A DNA stretch of 64,000 nucleotides, taken from positions 558,001 to 622,000 of the forward strand of contig NZ_JALPVJ010000002.1 in assembly GCF_023544445.1 (NCBI RefSeq), written 5' to 3'. Numbering within the stretch: the stretch's first letter is position 1; the number at the start of each line of letters is the position of its first letter. Origin of the DNA: Actinoplanes sp. M2I2 (GTDB lineage Bacteria > Actinomycetota > Actinomycetes > Mycobacteriales > Micromonosporaceae). Made by a program: the position numbers and the translations under genes. The notes under the pieces were generated by a model, which was given only the letters and a program-made list of their open reading frames with translations, was not told the DNA's origin and ran no database searches. This document shows positions 49,433 to 58,659 of the stretch, piece after piece.

Positions 49433-50487
49433 GCGGCGTCACCGGTGACCACGTCGGCGCCGGCCGCCTCGGCCTCGACCGGCTCGAAGCGCCGGTCGAC
49501 CAGGGTGGTCACGTCGAGCTTGTCGCGGTTCTGCTGCTCGGCGAGCAGGTCGGCCGTCTGCTGCAGCCGGGTCAGGGCGTTGTCCCAGGTCGCCGGGATG
49601 CCCTTGGCGCCCTCGGTGGCGACCACGTCCTTGGCGTCGGCCTCGCTGAGGCCCTGAGTCTCCTGCAGGTAGGCCTTGGCGTACCCGTCGGGGTTGGCAT
49701 TCTGCCAGAGCAGCGCCTTGGCGCGCACGCCGACATAGACCTTGAGCGCGGCTGCCTTCTCCGCGTCCTGCACCGAGCTGGTGAGGCAGTAGAGCGTCGA
49801 CGCGTCGTCGCGGATGCCGGTGAGGATGGCCCCGCCACCGGGGTACTTCGCCTTGTAGATCTTGACGTTGGCCGCCCCGATCGGCGCCACGTCCACGGCC
49901 TTGCTGCCCAGGGCGGTCACGTACGAGTCACCCGTGCTGGTCAGTTCGACCAGGGTCACGTCGTCCCGGGTCAGGCCGGCCTTCTGCAGCACCCGGAGCA
50001 CGAGCGCGCCCTGGGCCTGCCCCGCGCTGTAGGCGATCTTCTTGCCGCGCAGGTCGGCCAGGGAGGCGACGGTCACCCCCGGGGCCACTCCCAGTTGGTA
50101 GATCGGGTGGTTGACCGGGTCGACGACGACCGACTGGAAGACGATTTTGGTGGAGGTGCCGGTCCAGGCGGCGAAGAGCGAGGGGATGTCGGCCACCGCG
50201 CTGCAGTCGAGCTTGTCGGCCCGGAAAGCCTGGATGCTCTGCGGGCCGCCGCTGATGTTGGCCCAGCGGACCTCGACACCGGCGTCGGCCAACTCCTTGT
50301 CCAGGCCGGACGCCCGCACGACGGCCTGGATCGCCGGGTCGCCGATGCGGATCTCGGTGCCGCCGGCGACCCGGTCGGGCAGGGCGGCCGTCAGCTCCAG
50401 CCGGGCGCCGGCGTCACCGCCGCAGGCCGACAGGCCGAACAGGGCGACGGCCAGGGCGCCGGCGAGGCGCAGGGGAGGTTTTCTCAT
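49429..50487 (-). CDS. ABC transporter substrate-binding lipoprotein (SsuA-like)
   Basis: 352 residues from the ATG at 50487 (GGAGGAACC upstream). Lipobox LSAC near residue 22 anchors it outside the membrane. The mature part has the SsuA/TauA pattern: IRIGDPAIQAVVRASGLDKE, VRWANISGGPQSIQAFRADK, SAVADIPSLFAAWTG, LADLRGKKIAYSAGQAQGAL, and STGDSYVTALGSKAVDVAP. First gene of the operon that ends with two flavin monooxygenases. The C-terminus is longer than usual by about 20 residues. Confidence 0.9.
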   Translation of the reverse strand: MRKPPLRLAGALAVALFGLSACGGDAGARLELTAALPDRVAGGTEIRIGDPAIQAVVRASGLDKELADAGVEVRWANISGGPQSIQAFRADKLDCSAVADIPSLFAAWTGTSTKIVFQSVVVDPVNHPIYQLGVAPGVTVASLADLRGKKIAYSAGQAQGALVLRVLQKAGLTRDDVTLVELTSTGDSYVTALGSKAVDVAPIGAANVKIYKAKYPGGGAILTGIRDDASTLYCLTSSVQDAEKAAALKVYVGVRAKALLWQNANPDGYAKAYLQETQGLSEADAKDVVATEGAKGIPATWDNALTRLQQTADLLAEQQNRDKLDVTTLVDRRFEPVEAEAAGADVVTGDAA

Positions 50488-50591
50488 CGATGGTTCCTCC
50501 GCGGTTTCTGCTGCGGGCAGGCAGCGCCGGACCCGGTGCGAGCCGGGCCTCTGCGCTGGTGGGGGTGGCCGGTGGCTTCTTCGCCGCCGGT

Positions 50592-50649
50592 CTTAATTCA
50601 TACTATGCCGCTAGGATTAGAAGGCAACTATGCGTCGTGCTGAATTAAG
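50592..50649. promoter_or_regulatory. inverted repeat CTTAATTCA ... TGAATTAAG around the operon promoter
   Basis: Perfect 9-base arms at 50592-50600 and 50641-50649, 40 bases apart, enclosing the promoter. TTAATT/AATTAA arms are the kind of AT-rich half-sites bound by ROK repressors, and the ROK gene ends inside the right arm. Looping or a two-site operator is possible. The gene product's own role as binder is inferred. Confidence 0.45.
50600..50627 (-). promoter_or_regulatory. promoter of the ABC-monooxygenase operon
   Basis: Minus strand TTGCCT (50627-50622), 16 bases, TAGTAT (50605-50600), about 113 bases before the binding-protein start. It lies in a short AT-rich island. Confidence 0.5.
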
Positions 50650-51829
50650 TCGTCCCCAGGGGCGCGGCGAAGACGTGATCGAGGGCGACAGCGCCACCGG
50701 CCACGGCGAGCACGTCGCCGCCGAAGCTGCTCGCGCGGACCGTCGCCGCCACGTCGGCGCGCCCGGACGACCACTGCGCGACCTCGGCGCGTAGCGTCGT
50801 CAGGCAGCCGGGCAGCCGGTTGACGCCGGCCTCGGCGACGACGAGCACCTCGGGATCGAAGAGATCGAGCAGCAGGGCGGCGGCCCGCCCGACGAGCCGG
50901 GCGCGCTCGGTGAACAGGGCCACGGACGCGGGCCGGCCGCTGCTCGCGGCGTCGACCAGGGCGCTCAGCTCGGGCCGGTCGATCAGGCCGTCGGCGAGCG
51001 CCCGGCGCACCAGGGCGTGCTCCGACACGGCGGCCTGCAGGCATCCCGTACGCCCGCAGGGGCACACCTCCGGGTGCCCCTCGACCGGCAGATGCGCGAC
51101 GGCGCCCGCGGCCGACCGGGGGCCGTGGTGGATCCCGCCGCCGGCCGCGAAGGCGACCTCGACGACGTTGCCCACGAACAGCAGCACCGCGCTCTCCCGG
51201 GCCCGTCCGGCCGCGGCGCCGACGAGCTGCTCGGCCCGCAGCAGCGCCCGTGCGGTGCTGTCGACCCGTACGGGCAAACCGCCGGCCCGGCCGAGCAGGT
51301 CGCCCACCGGTACGTCGCGCCAGCCCAGCAGGGGGTGGTCGACGACGGTGCCGGTGACGCTGTCGACCCAGCCGCCGGTGGCCACGCCGAGCCCCAGGAT
51401 CCGCCGGCGCGTGCGGCCCAGCCCGGCGATGCGTGCGGTGAGCGCCGCGAGGACCGTCGCCGGGTCGCGGCCGTCGTGCGGGTCGCGGTGCCGGGCCAGG
51501 ATCCGGCCGCGCAGGTCGAGCAGGGCCACCGTGGTGTGCTGGACCGCGATGTGCGCGCCGAGCACCGCGACCCGGTCGGGCTCGAGGTCCAGCGGCACGT
51601 GCGGCCGGCCCAGGCCCGGGGGTCCGGCCGCCTCGGGCACCTCCCGGACCAGGCCCCGGTCGAGCAGCGAGGTGACGACACCGCTGACCGAGGCCGCGGA
51701 CAGCCGGGTCGCCCGGGCCACCGTGCTGCGGGCGATCGGGCCGTGGTCGAGAACGGCGCGCAGCACCGCCCCGGCCGGGTCGCGCGAACGGCGCGGACCG
51801 GCCGGCGGCAGGTCGCCACGCCGGGTCAT
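50645..51829 (-). CDS. ROK-family transcriptional regulator
   Basis: 394 residues, with an N-terminal winged HTH (about 20-65: LDHGPIARSTVARATRLSAA, SVSGVVTSLLDRGLV) and a ROK kinase-like sugar-binding domain with the zinc motif CPCGRTGCLQA. In this family the fold binds a sugar or a phosphosugar. It is cotranscribed or nearly so with the upstream-facing gap to the mannose-6-phosphate isomerase gene (divergent, 149 bp) and ends 158 bases before the ABC operon, so either could be its target. Residue 'DxGGT'-type ATP motif is degenerate, so it is a regulator, not a kinase. Confidence 0.88.
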   Translation of the reverse strand: MTRRGDLPPAGPRRSRDPAGAVLRAVLDHGPIARSTVARATRLSAASVSGVVTSLLDRGLVREVPEAAGPPGLGRPHVPLDLEPDRVAVLGAHIAVQHTTVALLDLRGRILARHRDPHDGRDPATVLAALTARIAGLGRTRRRILGLGVATGGWVDSVTGTVVDHPLLGWRDVPVGDLLGRAGGLPVRVDSTARALLRAEQLVGAAAGRARESAVLLFVGNVVEVAFAAGGGIHHGPRSAAGAVAHLPVEGHPEVCPCGRTGCLQAAVSEHALVRRALADGLIDRPELSALVDAASSGRPASVALFTERARLVGRAAALLLDLFDPEVLVVAEAGVNRLPGCLTTLRAEVAQWSSGRADVAATVRASSFGGDVLAVAGGAVALDHVFAAPLGTT

Positions 51830-51978
51830 GCCGGGAGGCTAGCCCGCGTACCGCCGGGAGACCGCATACAGCAACCGGTCCGTAACAGGCCCTTATCGGG
51901 CTTGGCCGGTGCGGTTGGGGGACACTTCCGGGGCGGCTTCCTGACCGCGCTCGCCGTTTCGTCACCGGAGGACCATCG

Positions 51979-52926
51979 ATGGCCGTCGTCCCGCTCCCCG
52001 CGAATCAGCCCGAGACGTTCTATCGCGGGGCGGGCCGGATCGCCGAGTTCCGCACCCTGCCGGCGCTGCCCGACCGCCCCGAGGACTGGGTCGGCTCGGT
52101 GACCACGCGGTTCGGCCTGGCCCCGTCCGGGCTGTCCACGCTGCCCGACGGCCGGGTGCTGGCCGAGGCGATCGCCGCCGAGCCGCGCCACTGGCTGGGG
52201 CCGGACCGGGCCGACACCGGCGTGCTGGTGAAGCTGCTCGACGCCGGTCAGCGGCTGCCCCTGCACGTGCACCCCGACCGGACGTTCGCCGACGCCCACC
52301 TCGCGTCCCCGTACGGAAAGACCGAGGCCTGGGTGATCGTGTCGGCACGCCCCGACGCGTACGTGCATCTGGGTTTCGCCCGCGACGTCGAGCCCGAAGA
52401 GCTGGCCGGCTGGGTGGCTGACCAGAAGACCGGCGACATGCTCGCCGCGACCAACCGCGTTCCCGTGGCGGCCGGCGACGCGATCCTCTGCCCGGCCGGT
52501 GTGCCGCACGCGATCGGCGACGGCATCCTGCTGGTCGAGGTCCAGGAGCCCACCGACTTCTCGGTCCTGCTCGAGTACGAGGACTTCGGCCTGTCCGACG
52601 GCCACCTCGGCCTGGGCTACGACCTGGCGCTGCGATGCGTGGACCGCAGCGCGTGGTCACCGGCCCGGATCGACACCCTGCGCGGCGCCGCCCACCGCCT
52701 GCTGCCCGAGTCCGCCGACGGCTTCTTCCGGGCCGAGCGGCTGTACGGGGGTGACAGCGTGGCCCGCGGCTTCAGCGTCCTGGTCGCGGTGGCCGGCGAG
52801 GGCACGCTGACCGGCGAGACCGACAACCTGCCGATCCGCCGGGGCGACACCCTGCTCGTCCCGCACGCGGCCGGCCCGCTCACCCTGGGCGGCGCGGTGC
52901 AGGTGATCCGGCTGACCGGCAACTGA
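51979..52926 (+). CDS. manA: mannose-6-phosphate isomerase, class I (short form)
   Basis: 315 residues with GGAGGAC before the ATG. Zinc ligands of the cupin-type phosphomannose isomerase: His96/His98 (LPLHVHPD), Glu116 (GKTEAWVI) and His177 (GVPHAIGDG). It interconverts mannose-6-phosphate and fructose-6-phosphate. The short form, without the helical domain of the fungal enzymes, is common in bacteria; it is divergent from a ROK regulator, which fits sugar control. The gene symbol is by family, not proven function. Confidence 0.85.
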   Translation: MAVVPLPANQPETFYRGAGRIAEFRTLPALPDRPEDWVGSVTTRFGLAPSGLSTLPDGRVLAEAIAAEPRHWLGPDRADTGVLVKLLDAGQRLPLHVHPDRTFADAHLASPYGKTEAWVIVSARPDAYVHLGFARDVEPEELAGWVADQKTGDMLAATNRVPVAAGDAILCPAGVPHAIGDGILLVEVQEPTDFSVLLEYEDFGLSDGHLGLGYDLALRCVDRSAWSPARIDTLRGAAHRLLPESADGFFRAERLYGGDSVARGFSVLVAVAGEGTLTGETDNLPIRRGDTLLVPHAAGPLTLGGAVQVIRLTGN

Positions 52927-52929
52927 CGC

Positions 52930-53673
52930 TCAGCGGCCCGGCAGGGTCGTGAGCGCCTGCGAGCGTTGCGCCACCAGATCGGCGTACGTGCCGTCGCGCT
53001 CGGCCCAGCGGTGTTGCAGCACACCGCGTACCAGGATCTCGTCCGGGGTGGGGTTCTGGCCGAGCAGACCCAGCACCTCGTCGAGGTAGTCGTCGAGGTC
53101 CTGTGCGCGGGGGTTCAGCCGCTTGTGCTCCGGGGTGGTCGCCACCGCCGGCGGCACCAGCTCGGTGACCTCCACGCCGGTGCCGGCGAGCTGGGCTCGC
53201 AACGCCTCGGTGTACGCGTGCACGCCCGCCTTCGTGGCGGCGTACGTGGCCATCAGCGGGAACGGCAGGAAGCCGATGCCCGAGCTGACCGTGACGAAGG
53301 TGCCGGCGCCCCGGGCGAGCAGGTGCGGGGTGAACGCGTCGAGGACCCGGATGGTGCCCAGCAGGTTGGTCTCGACGGTCGTCTCGGCGGTGGCGAAGTG
53401 CCCGGGGTCGCGCAGGTCCTCGGTCAGCTGCACCCCGGACATGGTGATGACGACGTCCAGGCCGGGGTGGCTCTCCAGGACGCGGTCGCGGGCGCGCCGC
53501 ACCGAGCCGGCGTCGGTGACGTCGAGCTCGACGACGCTCAGCCCGTCGAGGGAGGCGGCCCGGCGCCCGCCGACGACGACGGTGCCGCCGGCGGCGGCGA
53601 AGCGACGGGCCAGGCCCAGGCCGATGCCGGAGGTGGCTCCGGCGATGAAGACCGTGCGGTTCGTGATGTCCAT
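52930..53673 (-). CDS. short-chain dehydrogenase/reductase
   Basis: 247 residues from the ATG at 53673 (three codons earlier is possible). NADP-binding FIAGATSGIGLGLARRFAAA, catalytic Ser in TFVTVSSGIGFLP and YAATKAGVHAYTEALR (Tyr-x3-Lys). The C-terminal part (EVTELVPPAVATTPEHKRLN) resembles DltE-type oxidoreductases. It is divergent from an MmyB-type regulator, a known arrangement in actinobacteria where such regulators control the adjacent SDR gene. Substrate unknown. Confidence 0.9.
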   Translation of the reverse strand: MDITNRTVFIAGATSGIGLGLARRFAAAGGTVVVGGRRAASLDGLSVVELDVTDAGSVRRARDRVLESHPGLDVVITMSGVQLTEDLRDPGHFATAETTVETNLLGTIRVLDAFTPHLLARGAGTFVTVSSGIGFLPFPLMATYAATKAGVHAYTEALRAQLAGTGVEVTELVPPAVATTPEHKRLNPRAQDLDDYLDEVLGLLGQNPTPDEILVRGVLQHRWAERDGTYADLVAQRSQALTTLPGR

Positions 53674-53777
53674 GAAACCCAAGGTCGCAGCATCGTCACG
53701 GCTCAGGAAGTGCTTTGCGAATCCGGGTAGTGGCAGGACCCCCTGTCCGAGCCCACGCCGGTACTAACCTCGGCCTC

Positions 53778-54593
53778 ATGAGCGGCGACGAGGGCACCAA
53801 CCGGCTGGGCGACTATCTGCGCGCTCGGCGCGAGCTGGTCACGCCCGAGCAGGCCGGCCTCCAGCCCGGCAGCCGCCGCAAGGTCAAGGGGCTGCGCCGC
53901 GAGGAGGTGGCGCTGCTCGCCGGGATCAGCGCCGACTACTACCTGCGGCTCGAACGCGGCCGCGACCAGAACCCGTCGCCGCAGGTGCTCGAGGCGCTGG
54001 CCCGGGTCCTGCACCTGGACGACGTCGAAAGCCGCTACCTGCTCGAGCTCACCGCGCCCCGGCCTCGCGCCCGCCCCCGCCGCCGGCCCGAACACGTGCC
54101 CGAGCGGCTGCGTCACCTGCTGGCCGCGGTGGGGGTGCCGGCCTTCGTCGAGGGCCGGGCCTTCGACGTCCTGGCGGCCAACGCCCTGGCCACGGCCCTG
54201 TCGCCCCGGCTGCGCCCGGGCCAGAACCGGCTGCGCTCGATGCTGCTCGACCCCGAGGAACGCGAGTTCCACGTCGACTGGGAACGCTCGACGGCCGCCT
54301 TCGTCGCGGCCTTCCGCCAGACCATCGGCGACGCGCCCGACGACGCCCGGGTCGTCGAGCTGGTCGGTGAGCTGTCGCTGGCCAGCGCCCGGTTCCGCTC
54401 CCTGTGGGCCCGCCACGACGTGCGCCGGCTGCAGGGCGGCACGACCACCGTCCGGCACCCGGTGGTCGGCGAGCTCACCCTGCACCGCGACAAGCTGCCG
54501 GTCGACGGGCTGCTGCTGGTGCTCTACTACGCTGACGAGACCGGCGACAACGCCGAAAAACTGCGCCTGCTGGCCTCGCTCGCCGCGTCGTGA
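53778..54593 (+). CDS. MmyB-type XRE transcriptional regulator
   Basis: 271 residues from the ATG at 53778. N-terminal XRE HTH (LGDYLRARRELVTPEQAGLQ, GLRREEVALLAGISADYYLR, LERGRDQNPSPQVLEALARV), then the MmyB ligand-binding domain (RAFDVLAANALATAL ... RSTAAFVAAFR ... HPVVGELTLHRDKLPVDGLL). MmyB-family domains bind fatty acids in structures; here the divergent SDR gene is the probable target. A near-copy of its last 81 bases occurs 4.1 kb downstream at 58660. No strong ribosome site was seen. Confidence 0.9.
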   Translation: MSGDEGTNRLGDYLRARRELVTPEQAGLQPGSRRKVKGLRREEVALLAGISADYYLRLERGRDQNPSPQVLEALARVLHLDDVESRYLLELTAPRPRARPRRRPEHVPERLRHLLAAVGVPAFVEGRAFDVLAANALATALSPRLRPGQNRLRSMLLDPEEREFHVDWERSTAAFVAAFRQTIGDAPDDARVVELVGELSLASARFRSLWARHDVRRLQGGTTTVRHPVVGELTLHRDKLPVDGLLLVLYYADETGDNAEKLRLLASLAAS

Positions 54594-54661
54594 AGGCGAC
54601 CACGCCCCGATGCCCTGTCCCGTGACGCGGAGAGAACCGCTGGCCGGCGGAGCTGACTCGA

Positions 54662-54693
54662 GCCCGGACCGCTCTGTGTCGAGCGATCCGGGC
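54662..54693. terminator. bidirectional terminator between MmyB and secreted-protein genes
   Basis: GCCCGGACCGCT (54662-54673) pairs with AGCGATCCGGGC (54682-54693) over 11 of 12 positions, with an 8-base loop. It lies between two convergent genes: 69 bases after the regulator stop and 15 bases before the secreted-protein stop. Confidence 0.75.
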
Positions 54694-54707
54694 CCGTGGC
54701 GTTGCGC

Positions 54708-55160
54708 TCAGTCGAGAGCGTTGATGTACGGCGAGTCACGAGTCAGCATGGCGTCGGTGGCGGCGTCGTTGCTGTAGGCGACGAAACGGGCCTTCACGGT
54801 GCCCTCGCCGAATGCGCCGTCCCACACCACAACGCGCGGGGGGTTGGTCTCGCTGCACCATCGGGGACCGGTTGCGAATTGCGCCTCGTTGTTCGAGTCG
54901 ACGAGAACGATACGGAACGTCTTACAGCTGCTAGGGCGTTTGGTGACCGTTGCGTATCCAGCTACGGTCTCATAGGTTCCCGTGCTGTCCAATCCGCTGT
55001 TGGTGACGCAGATGTCCACATTCCAAGAACTGGTGACGTACTTGGGACTACGGCAGGCGGTCGTGGTTGCGGCTGCGGGCGACGCGGCCACCACAAGAGA
55101 CAATGATGTGGTGAGGAGAGTGGCCACGGCCACGCTGATTGATTTCTTGGTCAAAGACAT
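54708..55160 (-). CDS. small secreted protein with four cysteines
   Basis: 150 residues; ATG at 55160 with GGGGGAAAA just upstream. Signal peptide 1-31 (LLTTSLSLVVAASPAAA). The mature domain of about 118 residues is beta-rich, with four cysteines (TTACRSPK, VDICVTNSG, PSSCKTFRI, RWCSETN), so two disulfides are likely. Residues KSISVAVATLL form the n/h-region. No recognised family. Notably less GC-rich in codon choice than neighbouring genes (more AAA, AAT and GTT), suggesting a different origin. It shares strand and proximity with the next secreted-protein gene. Confidence 0.75.
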   Translation of the reverse strand: MSLTKKSISVAVATLLTTSLSLVVAASPAAATTTACRSPKYVTSSWNVDICVTNSGLDSTGTYETVAGYATVTKRPSSCKTFRIVLVDSNNEAQFATGPRWCSETNPPRVVVWDGAFGEGTVKARFVAYSNDAATDAMLTRDSPYINALD

Positions 55161-55225
55161 TTTTCCCCCGAATAAATGGCTTTTGTCAAATCATTGATCG
55201 GCCGTGCCGTCCACCGCACAGACGG

Positions 55226-55699
55226 TCAGCAGCGGACGGCCGTGATGACCGCCGTGTTGGTGCCGACGATGCGGACCCACATGCTCGACTGCGACGGGCT
55301 GCGGTAGAACGTGAAGGCGCTGCCGCCTTCCCACATGCCGTTGACCGTGCAGCCGCGGAACACCCGGAAGCCGTCCACGTCGTAGTAGTGGTTGTAGCTG
55401 CGCGAGGTCTGCCCGGGCGCCAGGTACTTACCGGCGTTCCAGGCGTTGTTGTTCCAGCCGTTCGTCATGCACGAGTGGCTGTCACCGTACGAATAGGAGC
55501 CGCTGCTCCAGCAGTTGGTGATCGCGATGCTGTTGCCCGCGCTGCTCTGCACCCGGACCGTGCCGCCACATCCCGGTGTGTGACACACCGCTGCCGAGGC
55601 GGGCGACGCCCAGGCGAGGGGGATGAGGGTGATCAAGGCGGCGAGAGCGACGAACCAGGTCCTCGCCCGTAGGTGGCGCAGGGCCAGATGCGAACTCAT
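55226..55699 (-). CDS. small secreted protein with six cysteines
   Basis: 157 residues from the ATG at 55699 (GGAGGAAG before it). Signal peptide 1-37 (TWFVALAALITLIPLAWASP). The mature part begins VCHTPGCGG and contains six cysteines, the last being the C-terminal residue, plus many Ser/Asn/Tyr/Trp residues (GSYSYGDSHSCMTNGWNNN). It looks like a compact disulfide-bonded beta-domain that could bind carbohydrate or act as an inhibitor, but no family is recognised. It is followed by the other secreted-protein gene and starts 140 bp from the divergent SARP regulator. Confidence 0.75.
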   Translation of the reverse strand: MSSHLALRHLRARTWFVALAALITLIPLAWASPASAAVCHTPGCGGTVRVQSSAGNSIAITNCWSSGSYSYGDSHSCMTNGWNNNAWNAGKYLAPGQTSRSYNHYYDVDGFRVFRGCTVNGMWEGGSAFTFYRSPSQSSMWVRIVGTNTAVITAVRC

Positions 55700-55838
55700 G
55701 GACTTCCTCCCTCGGTCGGCGACCCACGGGACGCGGGCCCCGGAAAGCAAGGTCGCAGACATCGACACAGGTTTTTCACAGGCCCGGCGGACGGCTGCGG
55801 GCTGCGACGTCTGGAGCGAACCCGATACAGTCGCGAGC

Positions 55839-58622
55839 GTGATCGGGGGCGGGGGCCACCGAGGCCACGGCTTCTGGATCCTGGGCCCGGTCGAGGTGCG
55901 GAACGGTGACGGTCCGATCGCGCTCGGGGGTCCCCGCGCTCGCAATCTGCTGGCCTGTCTTCTGCTCGACGCGGACCGCGTCGTGAGCGTCGATCAGCTG
56001 GTCGACGCCGTGTGGGGTGACGACCCGCCGGCCGGGGCCCGCATCCAGGTGCAGAACCGCGTGTCCACTCTGCGGACCCAGCTGCGTCGGGCCGGGCTGG
56101 GCGCCGCCCTGATCGAGCGCCAAGCGCCCGGCTATCGGCTGCGGCCGGGCCCTGTCCCATACGATCTGGCGCTCTTCAGTGTCGAGGCCGAGCGGGCGCG
56201 GAAGCTCGACGACGTCGCCGAGGCGGCCGACGTGTTGCGGGCCGCTTTGGGACTGTGGCACGGCCCGCCTCTGTCCGGTGTCGACACCGGTCCGCTGCGA
56301 GCCGCGGCCGAGGCGCTCGAGGAGTCCCGGCTGCAGGCGTGGGAGACCTGCCTGGGCTGGGAGCTGGCCGCCGGCCGGGTCGAGCCGGCCGCCCGCGACC
56401 TGCCGGTCCTGACCCGTGACCACCCGTATCGGGAACGGCTGGCCGCACTGCACATGCGCGCGCTGGCTGCCACCGGACACCGGGCGGCCGCGCTCGAGGC
56501 CTACCGCCGCGTCCGGGCCCGGCTGGTGTCCGACCTGGGCATCGAGCCCGGCGCCGAGCTGGCCGGCACGCTCGAGGAGCTGCTCAAGGAGGAGCCGGGC
56601 CCTGACCTGGGAGAGCTTGTCCCGGCGCAGCTCCCGGCCGACATCCCGTTCGTCGACCGGCGCCATCACCTGCGCGCTCTCGACGCTTTCGGGGCGGGCG
56701 GCCGTCCCGGACCATCCTGTGTCGTCATCACCGGTCCGGCCGGTGTCGGCAAGTCGGCCTTGGCGGTGCACTGGGGTCACCTCGCGGCCGCGCGCTTTCC
56801 CGACGGGCAACTCCATGTCGGACTACGGGGCTACGCGCCGTCGGGCCAGGTCCTGACGCCCGGGGCGGCGCTGCGTGGCTTTCTCGAGGCGCTGCGGGTG
56901 CCGCCCGAGAAGGTGCCCACCGGCGTGCAGGCCCAGGCTGGTCTCTTCCGTAGCCTGCTGGCCGGGCGGCGGATGCTGATCGTGCTGGACGACGCGCGCG
57001 ACGCCGACCAGGTCCGGCCGCTGCTGCCGGGCACGGCCGGCTCCCTGGTGCTCGTCACCAGCCGTGCCCCGCTGACCGGGCTGGCCGTGACCGGCAGCGC
57101 CGAGCACCTGACGGTCGAGCTGATGTCGGCCGACGACGCTCACGAGATGCTCGCCGTGCGCGTCGGCAGGCCGCAGCTGGCCGCCGCGCCCGCCGCCGCC
57201 GCCGCGATCGTCCGTCGGTGCAGCGGTCTGCCGCTGGCCCTGGCCGTCGCGGCTGCCCGCGCGGCGGTCAGCTCCTCCGGCTCGGCCTTGGCCGACCTCG
57301 CGGCCCAACTGGAACGGGACGGTCGCCCGCTCGACGCGTTCGCCGAGGTCGCCGACCGGGCCAGCGACCTGCGGACGGTTCTCTCCGTGTCCTACCGCCG
57401 GCTCAGCCCGCCGGCGGCGCGCGTGTTCCGGCTGCTCCACCTGCGCATCGGCGACCGGATGACGACCGGTGCGGTCGCCGCATTGATCGGTGCCGGCCGG
57501 GCCGCGACCGAGCGGCTGCTGTCCGAGCTCGCCGACGCCTCCCTGCTCACCGCCGACGGTGTGCACTGCACCAGCCACGATCTGCTGCGGGCCTACGCGG
57601 CCGAGCTCACCGGCGACGATGACGACGCCCGGGCCGCCGAGCGAAGGTTGTTGGACTACTACCTGCACAGTGCCAACGCCGCCGAACGCCTCATCTACCC
57701 CACCCGCGACGCGATCACCTTGGACGAGCCGGCCCCGGGCGTGGTCGCCGAGAGCTTCACCGACGCCGCCGCGGCCACGAGCTGGATGCGCGCGGAACGG
57801 TCTGTCCTGATCGAGGCCGTCGACCGGGCCTTCGGCGCGGGGGAACATCAGCACGCCTGGAAGCTGGCCTGGGCCCTGACGACGTTCCTCAACCGCAGCG
57901 GTCACTGGCACGACTGGGCCCGCACCCAGCGGCGAGGTCTGGCCGCGGCGCGTCGGCTCGGTGACCGCTCCGCCGAGGCCTGGTGCCATCGCGACCTGGC
58001 CAACGCCTCGACCCGGCTCCGGCGGTACGACGTCGCCCGCCGGCACCTCGGGCTGGCCCTGGCGCTGTTCGAGCGGACCGGCGACCGGGCCTCGGTGGTG
58101 AGCACCCACGGCAATCTTGCCTGGATGGAGGAGCGCGAGGGCCGGTACGCCGAGGCGCTGCGGCACGTCGAACGGGGCCTGGAGATCAGTCGGCGGCTGG
58201 GTGGCCGGCGAGTGGCCAGCATGACGAACGCGGTCGGGTGGTATCACGCCTTGCTGGGCGACCACCGGGCCGCGATCGAGTTCTGCCGCGAGGGTCTGCG
58301 CCGGTTCCGGGCGGCGGGCGATCGGCACGGCGAAGCGCACGCCTTGGAGAGCCTCGGCTACGCCGAACAGCATCTGGGCCACCACGCCATCGCCGTCGAG
58401 CTCTACCGGCAGGGGGTCGCCCTGTGCGACGAGAACGGCGAGCGCAACCTCCAGGGGCAACTGCTGATCCGGCTGGGCGAGACCCACGTCGCCGCGGGCG
58501 ACCCGGCCGCCGCCCGACGTGCCTGGCAGGAGGCGTTACGCATCTTCGACGCGATCGACGTCCGGACCGCGACCGACGTGCGGGCGCGGCTGAGCCGACT
58601 CTCAGATCACGGGCCATCGTGA
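55839..58622 (+). CDS. SARP-family regulator with NB-ARC and TPR domains (AfsR-like)
   Basis: 927 residues if GTG 55839 is the start (no strong ribosome site, so it could be off by a few codons). N-terminal OmpR/SARP winged helix (GPVEVRNGDGPIALGGPRAR, LLACLLLDADRVVSVDQLVD), bacterial transcriptional activation domain (about 105-250, ERLAALHMRALAATGHRAAA), NB-ARC with Walker A GPAGVGKSA (about 300) and LIVLDDARDADQVRPLL, a GLPLAL motif, and TPRs in the last 250 residues (THGNLAWMEEREGRYAEALR, HALESLGYAEQHLGHHAIAV). AfsR-like proteins activate secondary-metabolite or developmental genes. It lies divergent to the two secreted-protein genes, which are candidate targets. Confidence 0.9.
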   Translation: MIGGGGHRGHGFWILGPVEVRNGDGPIALGGPRARNLLACLLLDADRVVSVDQLVDAVWGDDPPAGARIQVQNRVSTLRTQLRRAGLGAALIERQAPGYRLRPGPVPYDLALFSVEAERARKLDDVAEAADVLRAALGLWHGPPLSGVDTGPLRAAAEALEESRLQAWETCLGWELAAGRVEPAARDLPVLTRDHPYRERLAALHMRALAATGHRAAALEAYRRVRARLVSDLGIEPGAELAGTLEELLKEEPGPDLGELVPAQLPADIPFVDRRHHLRALDAFGAGGRPGPSCVVITGPAGVGKSALAVHWGHLAAARFPDGQLHVGLRGYAPSGQVLTPGAALRGFLEALRVPPEKVPTGVQAQAGLFRSLLAGRRMLIVLDDARDADQVRPLLPGTAGSLVLVTSRAPLTGLAVTGSAEHLTVELMSADDAHEMLAVRVGRPQLAAAPAAAAAIVRRCSGLPLALAVAAARAAVSSSGSALADLAAQLERDGRPLDAFAEVADRASDLRTVLSVSYRRLSPPAARVFRLLHLRIGDRMTTGAVAALIGAGRAATERLLSELADASLLTADGVHCTSHDLLRAYAAELTGDDDDARAAERRLLDYYLHSANAAERLIYPTRDAITLDEPAPGVVAESFTDAAAATSWMRAERSVLIEAVDRAFGAGEHQHAWKLAWALTTFLNRSGHWHDWARTQRRGLAAARRLGDRSAEAWCHRDLANASTRLRRYDVARRHLGLALALFERTGDRASVVSTHGNLAWMEEREGRYAEALRHVERGLEISRRLGGRRVASMTNAVGWYHALLGDHRAAIEFCREGLRRFRAAGDRHGEAHALESLGYAEQHLGHHAIAVELYRQGVALCDENGERNLQGQLLIRLGETHVAAGDPAAARRAWQEALRIFDAIDVRTATDVRARLSRLSDHGPS

Positions 58623-58659
58623 GGCCCGGGAATGGCGTCACCACCGACGGCCTTCGCCG

